From Pseudomonadota bacterium (lineage in GTDB: Bacteria; Pseudomonadota; Gammaproteobacteria; Burkholderiales; Burkholderiaceae), in contig JAJYBQ010000169.1 of assembly GCA_021778935.1 (NCBI GenBank), positions 1 to 5,465 of the forward strand: 5,465 nt of DNA. Reading direction: 5' to 3'. This document shows, one piece after another, positions 1 through 5,259 of this stretch. The notes beneath the pieces were generated by a model. The model saw only the letters and a program-made list of their open reading frames with translations, was not told the DNA's origin and searched no databases. Numbering within the stretch: the first letter of the stretch is position 1; every line of letters begins with the position of its first letter. The translations under genes and the position numbers were made by a program.

Positions 1-270
1 CTTCGGGTGCATCACAGCAAGCCGGTGAAGGAGTGGCTGGCCAAGCACCAGGACGACATCGAGGTCTTCTACCTGCCGAGCTACAGCCCAGAACTGAACC
101 CGGACGAGATGGCCAACGCCGACCTCAAACAAGCGGTGACGAAGCTGGCACCTGCGCGCACGAAGCTGCAACTGGTCGAAGCCACCGCTCGCCACCTGAA
201 AAGCGTCCAGCGTCAGCCCGAGCGGATCAAAAAATACTTCGAACATGCCCCAGTCCGTTATGCAGCATGA
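1..270 (+). CDS. IS630-family transposase, C-terminal part (5' end outside window)
   Basis: This is the last 89 or so residues of a DDE-type transposase, which would cut and join the ends of its insertion sequence. The visible part contains the IS630 hallmark LPSYSPELNPDE (codons at about 73-108). The E of NPDE (106-108) matches the third catalytic acid of this family. The reading frame is open to base 1 (Leu-Arg-Val-His-His-Ser), so the GTG at 7 is not a real start. In relatives, the second catalytic Asp lies just before this segment, outside the window. The frame ends in TGA at 268-270, about 28 bases before the inferred end of the element. The family call is firm from the motif. Whether the whole gene is intact cannot be judged here. 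Confidence 0.9.
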   Translation, partial: LRVHHSKPVKEWLAKHQDDIEVFYLPSYSPELNPDEMANADLKQAVTKLAPARTKLQLVEATARHLKSVQRQPERIKKYFEHAPVRYAA

Positions 271-298
271 TTCAATTTAATTCGGGCCGGATCAATAA
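1..298 (+). mobile_element. Right end of an IS630-family element inserted in a sugar-nucleotide gene
   Basis: The element runs from beyond the left edge to about base 298. The boundary is inferred from the neighbouring gene: its minus-strand frame reads Gln-Pro-Glu-Ser-Tyr and then leaves the family consensus exactly at a TA dinucleotide (299-300). IS630-family elements insert at and duplicate TA, so 299-300 is probably the target duplication. A second TA at 296-297 leaves an uncertainty of about 3 bases. The non-coding tail 271-298 is AT-rich compared with its surroundings and should carry the terminal inverted repeat. The matching left end is not in the window, so the repeat cannot be confirmed. 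Confidence 0.7.
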
Positions 299-300
299 TA

Positions 301-689
301 TGACTCCGGCTGCGGATGGATCTCCAGATCGCCATAGACCTCCGACGTCGACGCCTGCAGGATCTTGGCCTTCACCCGCTTTGCTAGGCCGAGCATGTTG
401 ATCGCCCCGTGCACGCTGGTCTTGGTGGTCTGGACCGGATCGTACTGATAATGGATGGGCGAAGCGGGGCAGGCCAGGTTGTAGATCTGGTCGACTTCGA
501 CGTACAGGGGAAGCAGACATCGTGGCGCATCAACTCGAACGACTTCGAATCGAGCAGCGATTCCACGTTGCGCCGCCGCCCGGTGTAGAAGTTGTCCACG
601 CACAGGACGTCGGCGCCCTCGCGAACCAGACGCTCGCACAGGTGCGAGCCGAGAAATCCCGCGCCACCGGTGACCAAAACGCGCTCCAT
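301..689 (-). pseudogene. UDP-glucuronate decarboxylase-like NAD-dependent sugar epimerase, truncated and frameshifted
   Basis: The intact enzyme converts UDP-glucuronate to UDP-xylose in the cytoplasm, feeding surface polysaccharide synthesis. The N-terminal NAD-binding Rossmann motif [10 protein letters not shown] is clear a few residues after ATG 687-689. A GGGGGAG stretch lies just upstream; a TTG at 702-704 is an alternative start. The family segments [23 protein letters not shown] and [11 protein letters not shown] follow, but in another frame. The switch maps to a run of four C (plus-strand G at 507-510) where five would restore Phe-Pro-Leu-Tyr-Val. The frame then ends after Gln-Pro-Glu-Ser-Tyr at the IS630 junction. 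The downstream catalytic YxxxK region is gone, so the fragment cannot be an active enzyme even if the one-base loss were a sequencing error. About 115 of the usual 310 or so residues remain. Confidence 0.85.
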
Positions 690-745
690 GCTCCCCCCAT
701 CCAATCCGGATCGAGTTTATCGAAAATGCCGTGCGCCGGAGGATA

Positions 746-784
746 GCCTTGCATATTGGAAGAACTTATTCCAATATGCAAGGC
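746..784. repeat. Perfect 16-bp inverted repeat with 7-nt spacer (operator or hairpin)
   Basis: The left arm 746-761 (GCCTTGCATATTGGAA) is the exact reverse complement of the right arm 769-784. The spacer is GAACTTA (762-768). The palindrome lies between two divergent genes and is markedly AT-richer than its surroundings. Its right arm ends one base before the ATG at 786 of the DUF4143 ATPase, and the only purine-rich stretch able to act as a Shine-Dalgarno (AAGG, 780-783) is inside that arm. On RNA the hairpin would hide this site; on DNA the symmetry would suit a dimeric repressor. Which applies is inference. There is no T-run, so a simple terminator is unlikely. Confidence 0.85.
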
Positions 785-785
785 C

Positions 786-1611
786 ATGTTTCCCCGCATC
801 GCCCGCGCCGCGCTTCTGGAGGCCGCCCGGCAGTTTCCGGCCGTGGCGATCCTCGGCGCGCGCCAGGTCGGCAAGACCACGCTCGCCCGGGCCGCCTTTC
901 CGGGTTTCTCCTATGTCGACCTCGAGGATCCCCGCACCGCGGCGCGATTCCGGGACGATCCGCGCACCGCGATCGAGGGATCCGGAGGCGGCGGGTTGAT
1001 CCTGGATGAGGCACAGGCGGTGCCAGCCGTCTTCCCCGCGCTGCGCGGCGCGATCGACGAACGGCGCGGCGCCAAGGGCCGTTTCATCCTGCTCGGATCG
1101 GCGCAGCCCGACCTGGTTCGAGGTGTTGCGGAGTCGCTTGCCGGCCGTGTCTGCGTCATCGACCTCGACCCGCTGACCGCGCGCGAGGTCGGGGCCGGCG
1201 CAACGCCCCAGGACTGGCGCACGCTCTGGCTCAAAGGCGGGTTCCCGGATGCGCTGCGGGGCGATTTCCGCAGGTGGTGGGAAGCGTACCTGCGCATGCT
1301 CCTCGAACGCGACCTGCCGCAGTACGGCGTGTCCGCGGACCCGGTATTCCTCCGGCGCCTGCTCACGACGCTGGCGCACCGCAGCCGGAACCGAGATCGA
1401 CCTGCTGCTCGATCGCGGGGCGGAACATGTCGCCGTGGAAATCAAGACCGGACGCGGCAACGATGCCCGGGCCCTGCGCGCGCTGCGGGAAGCGCTGCCC
1501 GACGTCGAGGCGGCGCGTGCCTGGATCGTCGACCAGGCATCGGGAATCGAACGTCTGGCCCCGACCATCGCGCGGGGAGGGTTCGACGCACTCCGCGACG
1601 GCACCCCCTGA
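786..1611 (+). pseudogene. AAA ATPase / DUF4143 protein with internal deletion and frameshift
   Basis: Intact members are about 370-400 residues: an N-terminal P-loop ATPase, a winged-helix middle and a C-terminal DUF4143 domain with a nuclease-like fold. Many sit in accessory DNA and their role is poorly defined. From ATG 786 the first frame shows Walker A GARQVGKTT (residues 24-32), Walker B LILDEAQ (71-77), the sensor segment RFILLGSAQ (99-107), and the DUF4143 entry WEAYLRMLLERDLPQYG. At about 1375-1385 this frame loses similarity right after LLTTLAH. The family's C-terminal signature GTEIDLLLDRG...VAVEIKTGR begins immediately in another frame and runs to TGA 1609-1611. Roughly 100-130 residues are missing between the two, so a deletion that was not a multiple of three removed the middle. 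Continuing the first frame past 1385 gives only low-complexity, arginine-rich translation. A TTG at 756 inside the palindrome is an unlikely start. Confidence 0.85.
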
Positions 1612-1619
1612 CGGGCCGC

Positions 1620-1634
1620 CCCGCCTCGGGCGGG
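1620..1634. terminator. Small GC hairpin between convergent genes (weak terminator candidate)
   Basis: CCCGCC (1620-1625) pairs with GGCGGG (1629-1634) across a 3-nt loop. It lies between the converging ends of the DUF4143 pseudogene and the BON gene. No T-run follows on either strand, so intrinsic termination is doubtful. The rest of 1612-1690 shows nothing recognisable. Confidence 0.2.
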
Positions 1635-1690
1635 AAACCCTGCGCTGCGAGCGCGCGGCCACGCGAACGGGGGGCGCGCGACGGAAACCT

Positions 1691-2002
1691 CTACTTGACC
1701 CGCAGTTCGTTGTCGACCGTCTTCACGCCGGCCACCCCTCCGGCAACCCGGCCTGCGATGGCGACGCTGCGCGCCGAATCCACCGTGCCGGTCAAGTGGA
1801 CGACCCCCCGGAAGGTCGTGACGCTGATATCGAAGGATTTCAGGGTCGTTTCGTTGAAGATCGCGGCCTTGACCTTGGTCGTGACGACCGAGTCGTCGAG
1901 CATCTGGCCGGTGCTCTCCTGCGTCGAGGTGGCGGCGCACCCGGTCAGGGCTGCGAACGCGAAAGCGGACAGATACAAGGACATGCGACGACGCGTGTTC
2001 AT
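1691..2002 (-). CDS. BON-domain lipoprotein (OsmY-like, single BON)
   Basis: This is a 103-residue envelope protein. Residues 1-22 form a lipoprotein signal: basic MNTRRRM, a hydrophobic stretch, then lipobox Leu-Thr-Gly-Cys with Cys22 as the lipidated residue. A short Ser/Thr-rich linker follows. A single BON domain covers roughly residues 36-103, with the typical DDSVVTTKVKAAIF helix, a central FRGVVHLTGTVDS strand-turn and the closing VKTVDNELRVK. BON domains are thought to bind phospholipid or peptidoglycan in the periplasm, and OsmY-type members respond to osmotic or envelope stress. No other domain is present. The start is ATG 2000-2002, because an AGGAGG lies 6 nt upstream; an upstream in-frame start at 2017 has no such site. 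The gene lies just beyond the displaced tRNA-Thr half, so it was probably the gene next to that tRNA before the island arrived. Confidence 0.88.
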   Translation of the reverse strand: MNTRRRMSLYLSAFAFAALTGCAATSTQESTGQMLDDSVVTTKVKAAIFNETTLKSFDISVTTFRGVVHLTGTVDSARSVAIAGRVAGGVAGVKTVDNELRVK

Positions 2003-2008
2003 GGGATA

Positions 2009-2014
2009 CCTCCT
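2009..2014 (-). promoter_or_regulatory. Strong ribosome binding site of the BON gene
   Basis: AGGAGG on the minus strand, spaced 6 nt from ATG 2000-2002. It is the best Shine-Dalgarno in the window and fixes the start of the lipoprotein gene. Confidence 0.85.
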
Positions 2015-2061
2015 CAAGGGACAAGAATGTTTTTCTGCGATCGGCCGTTATCGAACGGGGC

Positions 2062-2107
2062 TGGTGCCGGCGGCGGGAACCGAACCCGCGACCTTCGGTT
2101 TACAAAA
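2062..2107 (-). repeat. Displaced 3' half of tRNA-Thr (putative attachment site)
   Basis: This 46-nt segment matches the 3' half of the intact tRNA-Thr at 4535-4580 in the same orientation, with 41 of 46 identical positions by my count. It starts at the CCA end (TGGTGCCGGC) and stops in the anticodon loop. The last 19 nt (2089-2107, CGACCTTCGGTTTACAAAA) are identical to 4562-4580, and similarity ends abruptly after that. There is no 5' half, so it is not a tRNA gene. The five differences include loss of the conserved A58 of the T loop, as expected for a copy no longer under tRNA selection. This is the classic footprint of a tyrosine-recombinase element that integrated at a tRNA anticodon loop. 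The function as an att site is inferred. Confidence 0.85.
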
Positions 2108-2140
2108 TCAAAACAAACCGCCGGAAGCCGTTCCCCATCG

Positions 2141-2170
2141 ATCCTGGATCTGCCAGGACTGTGCCAGGAT
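2141..2170 (+). repeat. Cluster of three short CCAGGA repeats near the island end
   Basis: TGCCAGGA occurs at 2151-2158 and again at 2162-2169, with starts 11 bp apart, or one helical turn. An inverted copy, ATCCTGG, is at 2141-2147. The first two form a hairpin (2142-2147 with 2153-2158, loop ATCTG). The cluster lies 34-63 bp inside the putative island from the displaced tRNA half, a position where arm-type integrase sites are often found. No T-run follows the hairpin, so a terminator for the ParA gene is a weaker reading. The rest of 2108-2232 shows nothing else I can name. Confidence 0.4.
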
Positions 2171-2232
2171 TTTAGGGGAATCCGGGGGAAAGGAGGTTCC
2201 CGCGGCGCTCATGCTTATGTCCGATCACCTCG

Positions 2233-3210
2233 CTAGCCCACGCCGGTGCGGCGAGCGATCGCCTTTACGAGTGCTTCGAAGTCCTCGTAGCACTGCTGCA
2301 CGTTCGCTTGGTGCGCCCCGATCGCACCATCCGCTGATGACAACGCAAACATCGGCTTGCGCGCTTCCATCGCCATGGGCATCAGGCTGCGGTAGTGTTT
2401 GATGCGGTGGATTTGATTGGCGTCGGTGGCCACGTCCGCACCGGCAGTCTGCCCCAGCACGCTTTCCCGATAGGCGCCGGGAAGTCGCGCCTGCCATTTC
2501 GCGTACGCCTTCGTCGGCCGCCCCAGGCGCTCCGCATGCTGCATCAGCACGTAACCGACGGGATCCATTTCCCCCTGCGGCAAGTCCCCCAGCGTGGTAC
2601 CGGCCTTCGGACGCGCCTGCGACCACGTGTCACGCCACTGGCGCAGGGTCGGGCCGAGGTTCTTGAGCCCCTGCAGAGAAAAGAGGTCCGGTGCAACCGG
2701 GACCACGACGTGACTGGACGCCACGAGCGCGGCGCGGTTGAGCGCGCCCAGATTCGGGCCGACATCGATCAGCACGACATCCGCCTGATGACGGTCCGCG
2801 GCATCCCGAATCACGCGCCAAAAGGCGGTCGTCACGCGAAACGCCCGCTCGCGGCCCTCGAGGCAGCGCGGCCACTCCGTCGAGAGATCGTCTTCGATCC
2901 GGGACAGCGCCAGGTCACCGACGAGCAACCCCAGACGATCGGCGATCAACTCGACGTGCGCGGGGCGGATGTCCCCCGTGCCGGCGAATAGCGGCGCGAC
3001 GGCCCCTTGCAGCGTCTGGGGATGATCGTCTTCCGGCCAGAACGCTTCGAGCCGCTCCTCGTCCAGCGCCATGGTCGACAGGTTCGACTGCGGATCGAGG
3101 TCCACCGCCAACACCCGGTAGCCGATCTGAGCGAACATCCAGGCGGTGTGGTACACGAGCGACGTTTTCCCGACACCGCCCTTGTTGTTGAAGAATGCGA
3201 TGCTGATCAT
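2233..3210 (-). CDS. ParA/MinD-family ATPase (orphan, no ParB)
   Basis: This 325-residue cytoplasmic P-loop ATPase belongs to the group that dimerises on ATP and often binds DNA or a surface to position cargo. The deviant Walker A is complete: NKGGVGKTS at residues 9-17, with signature lysine K10 and nucleotide-binding K15. The switch I/A' region is VDLDPQSNLS (36-45) and Walker B is VVLIDVGPN (145-153). The C-terminal half contains the ParA-typical SSHVVVPVAPDLFSLQGLKNL segment. There is no N-terminal helix-turn-helix, so it is a small, type Ib-like or orphan form. ATG 3208-3210 is chosen because GGGAG lies 7 nt upstream (3218-3222); ATG 3214-3216 is too close to that site. The start overlaps the stop of the AlbA_2 gene (ATGA), implying coupled translation. 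No ParB-like gene or obvious parS repeat follows. A plain plasmid-partition role is therefore unlikely, and the AlbA_2 protein is the probable partner. Confidence 0.9.
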   Translation of the reverse strand: MISIAFFNNKGGVGKTSLVYHTAWMFAQIGYRVLAVDLDPQSNLSTMALDEERLEAFWPEDDHPQTLQGAVAPLFAGTGDIRPAHVELIADRLGLLVGDLALSRIEDDLSTEWPRCLEGRERAFRVTTAFWRVIRDAADRHQADVVLIDVGPNLGALNRAALVASSHVVVPVAPDLFSLQGLKNLGPTLRQWRDTWSQARPKAGTTLGDLPQGEMDPVGYVLMQHAERLGRPTKAYAKWQARLPGAYRESVLGQTAGADVATDANQIHRIKHYRSLMPMAMEARKPMFALSSADGAIGAHQANVQQCYEDFEALVKAIARRTGVG

Positions 3211-4409
3211 GCGCATTCTCCCAGGACGATCGCCGCGACGAATCCCGGTTCGACCTCGAAACGCAGTCGCGACCCCAGCGCCTTGCGCGCAATCGCGATG
3301 CCCGCGCCGAAACGCTGCACATAGCCCAATGCACGCAGCGCTTCGGCGAGATTCGGGTTGCGATAATCCGTGACGCCGGGCTGGCCGAAATTCTCCGGCG
3401 TGACGCTGCCGAAAGGCCCTCCCGGATTGTGGATCTCGATCCGATCGTCGAACCAATAAACGCGCACCGGGGCGTTCGTGGCCTCATAGCTGCGGTGCAT
3501 GAAGGCGTTGCGGACAAGCTGCCGAAGCGCATCCATCGGGTACGCCTCCGTGCGGGATTCCTGCGCCGTGTCGGCGAACCGGACGCCGCGCAGGTTATGG
3601 GCTTCGAGCTTCTCTTCGAGCCGCCGAATCTGGTCGGCGACCGTGCCGTGGAGAACTGCCTCGTCGGCCACCGGCGCCGTGAGGTCGGCCCCTGCGAGTC
3701 GGAGGAACTGCGTGTACGCGCCGGGCAGCCAGTCGACCGGCACGTTGCCGATGACCAACAATCCAAGCACCGTCGGCCGTGGCGCGGTGTCGCTCAGCAC
3801 GAGTTTGGTCGCCGCCAGCTTTTGCTCGAAGCTTCGTTCGTTGGCGATGAGCACGTCCCGCGCGACTAATGAGGGCAGGTATTCCTGTTCGAAGCGCAGA
3901 CGATCCAGATCGTCGAGCGTGGCCTCCGCAACGGGTTGCACGTCGAATGGCCGATCCCGATGCCGCCTGCGCTCGTTGAGCACGCGCTCGTCTTGCGCGC
4001 TCGCGAGTCCGCGTCGCGGCCCCCATCGGACGTGGATGCGGCCCTTGAAGCGTGCAGGAGGGGAATCACACGGCCAGACCGTCATCACGGCGACGTCCTG
4101 GCCGTGCAGATGCCGTTTCTCGACGAGCAGCGTTGGCGGAGGAGCGATGTTTCCGTCCGTCTTGATGTCGGCAAGCTGGCGGAGCAATTCATCCGAAACA
4201 TCGAAACCCCCGACCGGCATACCGTCGTCGCGCGCACCGACAAATACCACGCCCGGTTCGCCGTGGCCTGGAAGATCGTTGGCGAACGCACAGACGGCCT
4301 CCCGCACGGTCGTTGGTGCCTCGCCCTTGAACGACTGCTTGCGTTCGACGCGATCCGACTCCAGATCGCCAAGCGCCGCTTCGAGTTCGGTATCGGTATA
4401 GGGTTTCAT
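3207..4409 (-). CDS. AlbA_2 (Schlafen-like) and HATPase_c_4 ATP-binding protein
   Basis: This is a 400-residue cytoplasmic protein of the 'putative DNA-binding / ATP-binding' class. An N-terminal AlbA_2 domain covers about residues 8-135, with VERKQSF (21-27) and CAFANDLPGHGEPGVVFVGARDDG (40-63). A middle linker follows. The C-terminal part carries the HATPase_c_4 signatures: RNAFMHRSY (300-308), DDRIEIHNPGG (321-331) and YRNPNLAEALRALGYVQRFGAGI (349-371). In this family the AlbA_2 domain is associated with nucleic-acid binding; relatives are annotated as regulators, and some Schlafen-like proteins occur in antiviral loci. The start ATG 4407-4409 has GAGGA 7 nt upstream (4417-4421). The longer open frame runs back through the tRNA gene and is not real. 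It is the first gene of a two-gene unit, overlapping the ParA gene by 4 nt. The domain call is strong; the biological role is unknown. Confidence 0.88.
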   Translation of the reverse strand: MKPYTDTELEAALGDLESDRVERKQSFKGEAPTTVREAVCAFANDLPGHGEPGVVFVGARDDGMPVGGFDVSDELLRQLADIKTDGNIAPPPTLLVEKRHLHGQDVAVMTVWPCDSPPARFKGRIHVRWGPRRGLASAQDERVLNERRRHRDRPFDVQPVAEATLDDLDRLRFEQEYLPSLVARDVLIANERSFEQKLAATKLVLSDTAPRPTVLGLLVIGNVPVDWLPGAYTQFLRLAGADLTAPVADEAVLHGTVADQIRRLEEKLEAHNLRGVRFADTAQESRTEAYPMDALRQLVRNAFMHRSYEATNAPVRVYWFDDRIEIHNPGGPFGSVTPENFGQPGVTDYRNPNLAEALRALGYVQRFGAGIAIARKALGSRLRFEVEPGFVAAIVLGECA

Positions 4410-4534
4410 CGGCCTTTCCTCATCCAACGCGCCACGTCGATGGTTCCCGGGTTGTCGCGCGGGGCGGGAGCGAACGCCGATGCCGGCGCCGCGGCGAGAA
4501 CCGGGGCGAGCCTCGTCGCCTCGGCGTGGATTCC
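4410..4534. other. Leader between tRNA-Thr and the AlbA_2 gene
   Basis: This is a 125-bp gap, very GC-rich except near the ribosome binding site (GAGGA at 4417-4421 on the minus strand). I find no convincing -35/-10 pair for the two-gene unit and no T-run terminator after the tRNA. The unit may therefore be transcribed by read-through from the tRNA-Thr promoter. Under the integration model this stretch belongs to the element. Confidence 0.4.
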
Positions 4535-4610
4535 TGGTGCCGGCAGAGGGACTCGAACCCCCGACCTTCGGTTTACAAAACCGCTGCTCTACCAACTGAG
4601 CTATGCCGGC
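4535..4610 (-). tRNA. tRNA-Thr (UGU anticodon)
   Basis: This is a 76-nt tRNA with encoded CCA (TGG at 4535-4537 on the plus strand). The acceptor arms GCCGGCA and TGCCGGC pair fully, and the D arm carries GCTC/GAGC. The anticodon loop TTTGTAA gives UGU, reading ACA and other threonine codons. The T arm is GGGGG-TTCGAGT-CCCTC with one G-U pair. Position 27-43 of the anticodon stem is a mismatch (G-A), the other four pairs being intact. It lies downstream of sspB on the same strand and appears to be the insertion target of the adjacent island, whose copy of the 3' half completes the gene. Confidence 0.97.
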
Positions 4611-4633
4611 ATACGCGTTCCGTTTCGCCGCGC

Positions 4634-4661
4634 AGTCTATCGCGCCGGGGTGCACGGTCAG
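4634..4661 (-). promoter_or_regulatory. Candidate sigma-70 promoter of tRNA-Thr
   Basis: On the minus strand, CTGACC (4656-4661, 4 of 6 to the -35 consensus) is followed after 16 nt by TAGACT (4634-4639, 4 of 6 to the -10). It sits 23 nt before the tRNA 5' end. The GC-rich stretch just after the -10 would fit a stringently controlled stable-RNA promoter. The match is moderate. The remaining bases of 4611-4683 show nothing else, and no clear sspB terminator. Confidence 0.4.
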
Positions 4662-4683
4662 CCATGCCCCCGTCCGGACTACC

Positions 4684-5259
4684 TCATTTCACTCGGGTCA
4701 GCCGCGGCCGATCGCCGGGTCCGGGTGGTCCCGCAGGTCCGGCCGGCGGCTCCGGCGGCAGGTCGTCCGGCGCCGGAGCCGCGTTGCGCACCGGAAAGGG
4801 CTGAACCTTCGCGCCCTCGGGGGCGGACACCGACGTCGGCACTGCCGCGAGGGCCGGTGGCGGTGTCGGGATCGCGGGCGGAGGCGATCCGGCCCGCGCC
4901 CCATCCGCAACGCCGTCCGGCGCCGCGGAACCGGACCGTTCGGACTGCGCAGAACCCTCGAAGGCCATTCCCTCGCCGTTTTCCCGCGCGAAAATCGCGA
5001 GGATGGATTCGATCGGGACGTAGACCTCCTGGGCCTTGCCGCCGAATCGCGCCTGGAACGTCATGGCGTCGTTGCCGATCTGCAGGCGGTTGGTCGCCAT
5101 CGGCGAGATGTTGAGCACGATCTGGCCGTCCTGGATGAACTCCCGGGGAACCCTCACGGCGCCGCCGACCTGCACGGCCACATGCGGCGTGTAGCCGTGG
5201 TCGTTGCACCACTCGTAGATGGCGCGGACGAGATAGGGTTTGGTGGATTGGGCGCGCAT
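4684..5259 (-). CDS. sspB: SspB, ClpXP specificity-enhancing adaptor
   Basis: SspB delivers ssrA-tagged and some other substrates to the cytoplasmic ClpXP protease, so it links ribosome rescue to degradation. The 191-residue product begins with the family's opening KPYLVRAIYEWCNDHGYTPH, and residues 1 to about 105 form the substrate-binding domain (VPREFI, VLNISP, ARFGG, VPIESILAIFARENG). A long Pro/Ala/Gly-rich, probably disordered linker of about 75 residues follows. The protein ends in RPRLTRVK, matching the C-terminal ClpX-binding tail. E. coli SspB is about 165 residues, so the linker here is longer. ATG 5257-5259 shares one base with the sspA stop (TGATG), pointing to translational coupling. 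The upstream extension of the frame overlaps sspA and lacks family similarity. Confidence 0.95.
   Translation of the reverse strand: MRAQSTKPYLVRAIYEWCNDHGYTPHVAVQVGGAVRVPREFIQDGQIVLNISPMATNRLQIGNDAMTFQARFGGKAQEVYVPIESILAIFARENGEGMAFEGSAQSERSGSAAPDGVADGARAGSPPPAIPTPPPALAAVPTSVSAPEGAKVQPFPVRNAAPAPDDLPPEPPAGPAGPPGPGDRPRLTRVK

Larger units (their letters stand above)
2108..4580. mobile_element. Putative 2.47-kb tRNA-Thr integrated mini-island (no integrase)
   Basis: The segment is bounded by directly repeated tRNA-Thr 3' halves (2062-2107 and 4535-4580), the geometry left by site-specific integration into a tRNA gene. The element's copy restores the tRNA and the old half is pushed to the far side. 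It contains only two genes, an AlbA_2-type ATP-binding protein and a ParA-like ATPase, both transcribed away from the tRNA. No integrase, excisionase, relaxase or replication gene is present. It is therefore either a remnant after deletion or a non-autonomous unit moved by an integrase encoded elsewhere. The boundaries are directly visible; the mobility is inferred. Confidence 0.65.

Noticed and set aside
717..2024. 435-residue minus-strand open frame
   Set aside because: It is a GC-rich shadow of the ATPase pseudogene and overlaps the real BON gene in another frame, with no recognisable domain.
2177..2200. Possible terminator hairpin formed by GGGAA and TTCCC downstream of the ParA gene
   Set aside because: The stem is only about 5 bp with a large loop and no T-run, so it is not supportable.
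1386..2402. Continuation of the DUF4143 ATPase frame to 2402
   Set aside because: After about 1385 the translation is low-complexity and crosses the antisense BON gene and the tRNA fragment. The family's real C-terminus continues in another frame.
3211..3456. N-terminal extension of the ParA protein
   Set aside because: It overlaps the conserved C-terminus of the AlbA_2 gene. The Walker A motif expected about 10 residues from the start fits ATG 3208-3210.
2108..4534. Integrase, ParB, toxin-antitoxin or CRISPR components in the island
   Set aside because: I looked on both strands and found only the two ATPase-type genes. No spaced repeats or further open frames with recognisable motifs are present.
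4410..4655. N-terminal extension of the AlbA_2 protein through the tRNA (GIAQLVEQRFCKPKVG segment)
   Set aside because: The segment is a translated tRNA. The ATG at 4407-4409 has a good ribosome binding site and begins where family similarity begins.
3936..5114. Long plus-strand open frame running through tRNA-Thr and sspB
   Set aside because: It is antisense to the AlbA_2 gene, tRNA-Thr and sspB. Its GTRTPDLRFTK-like stretch is the well-known spurious translation of a tRNA gene.
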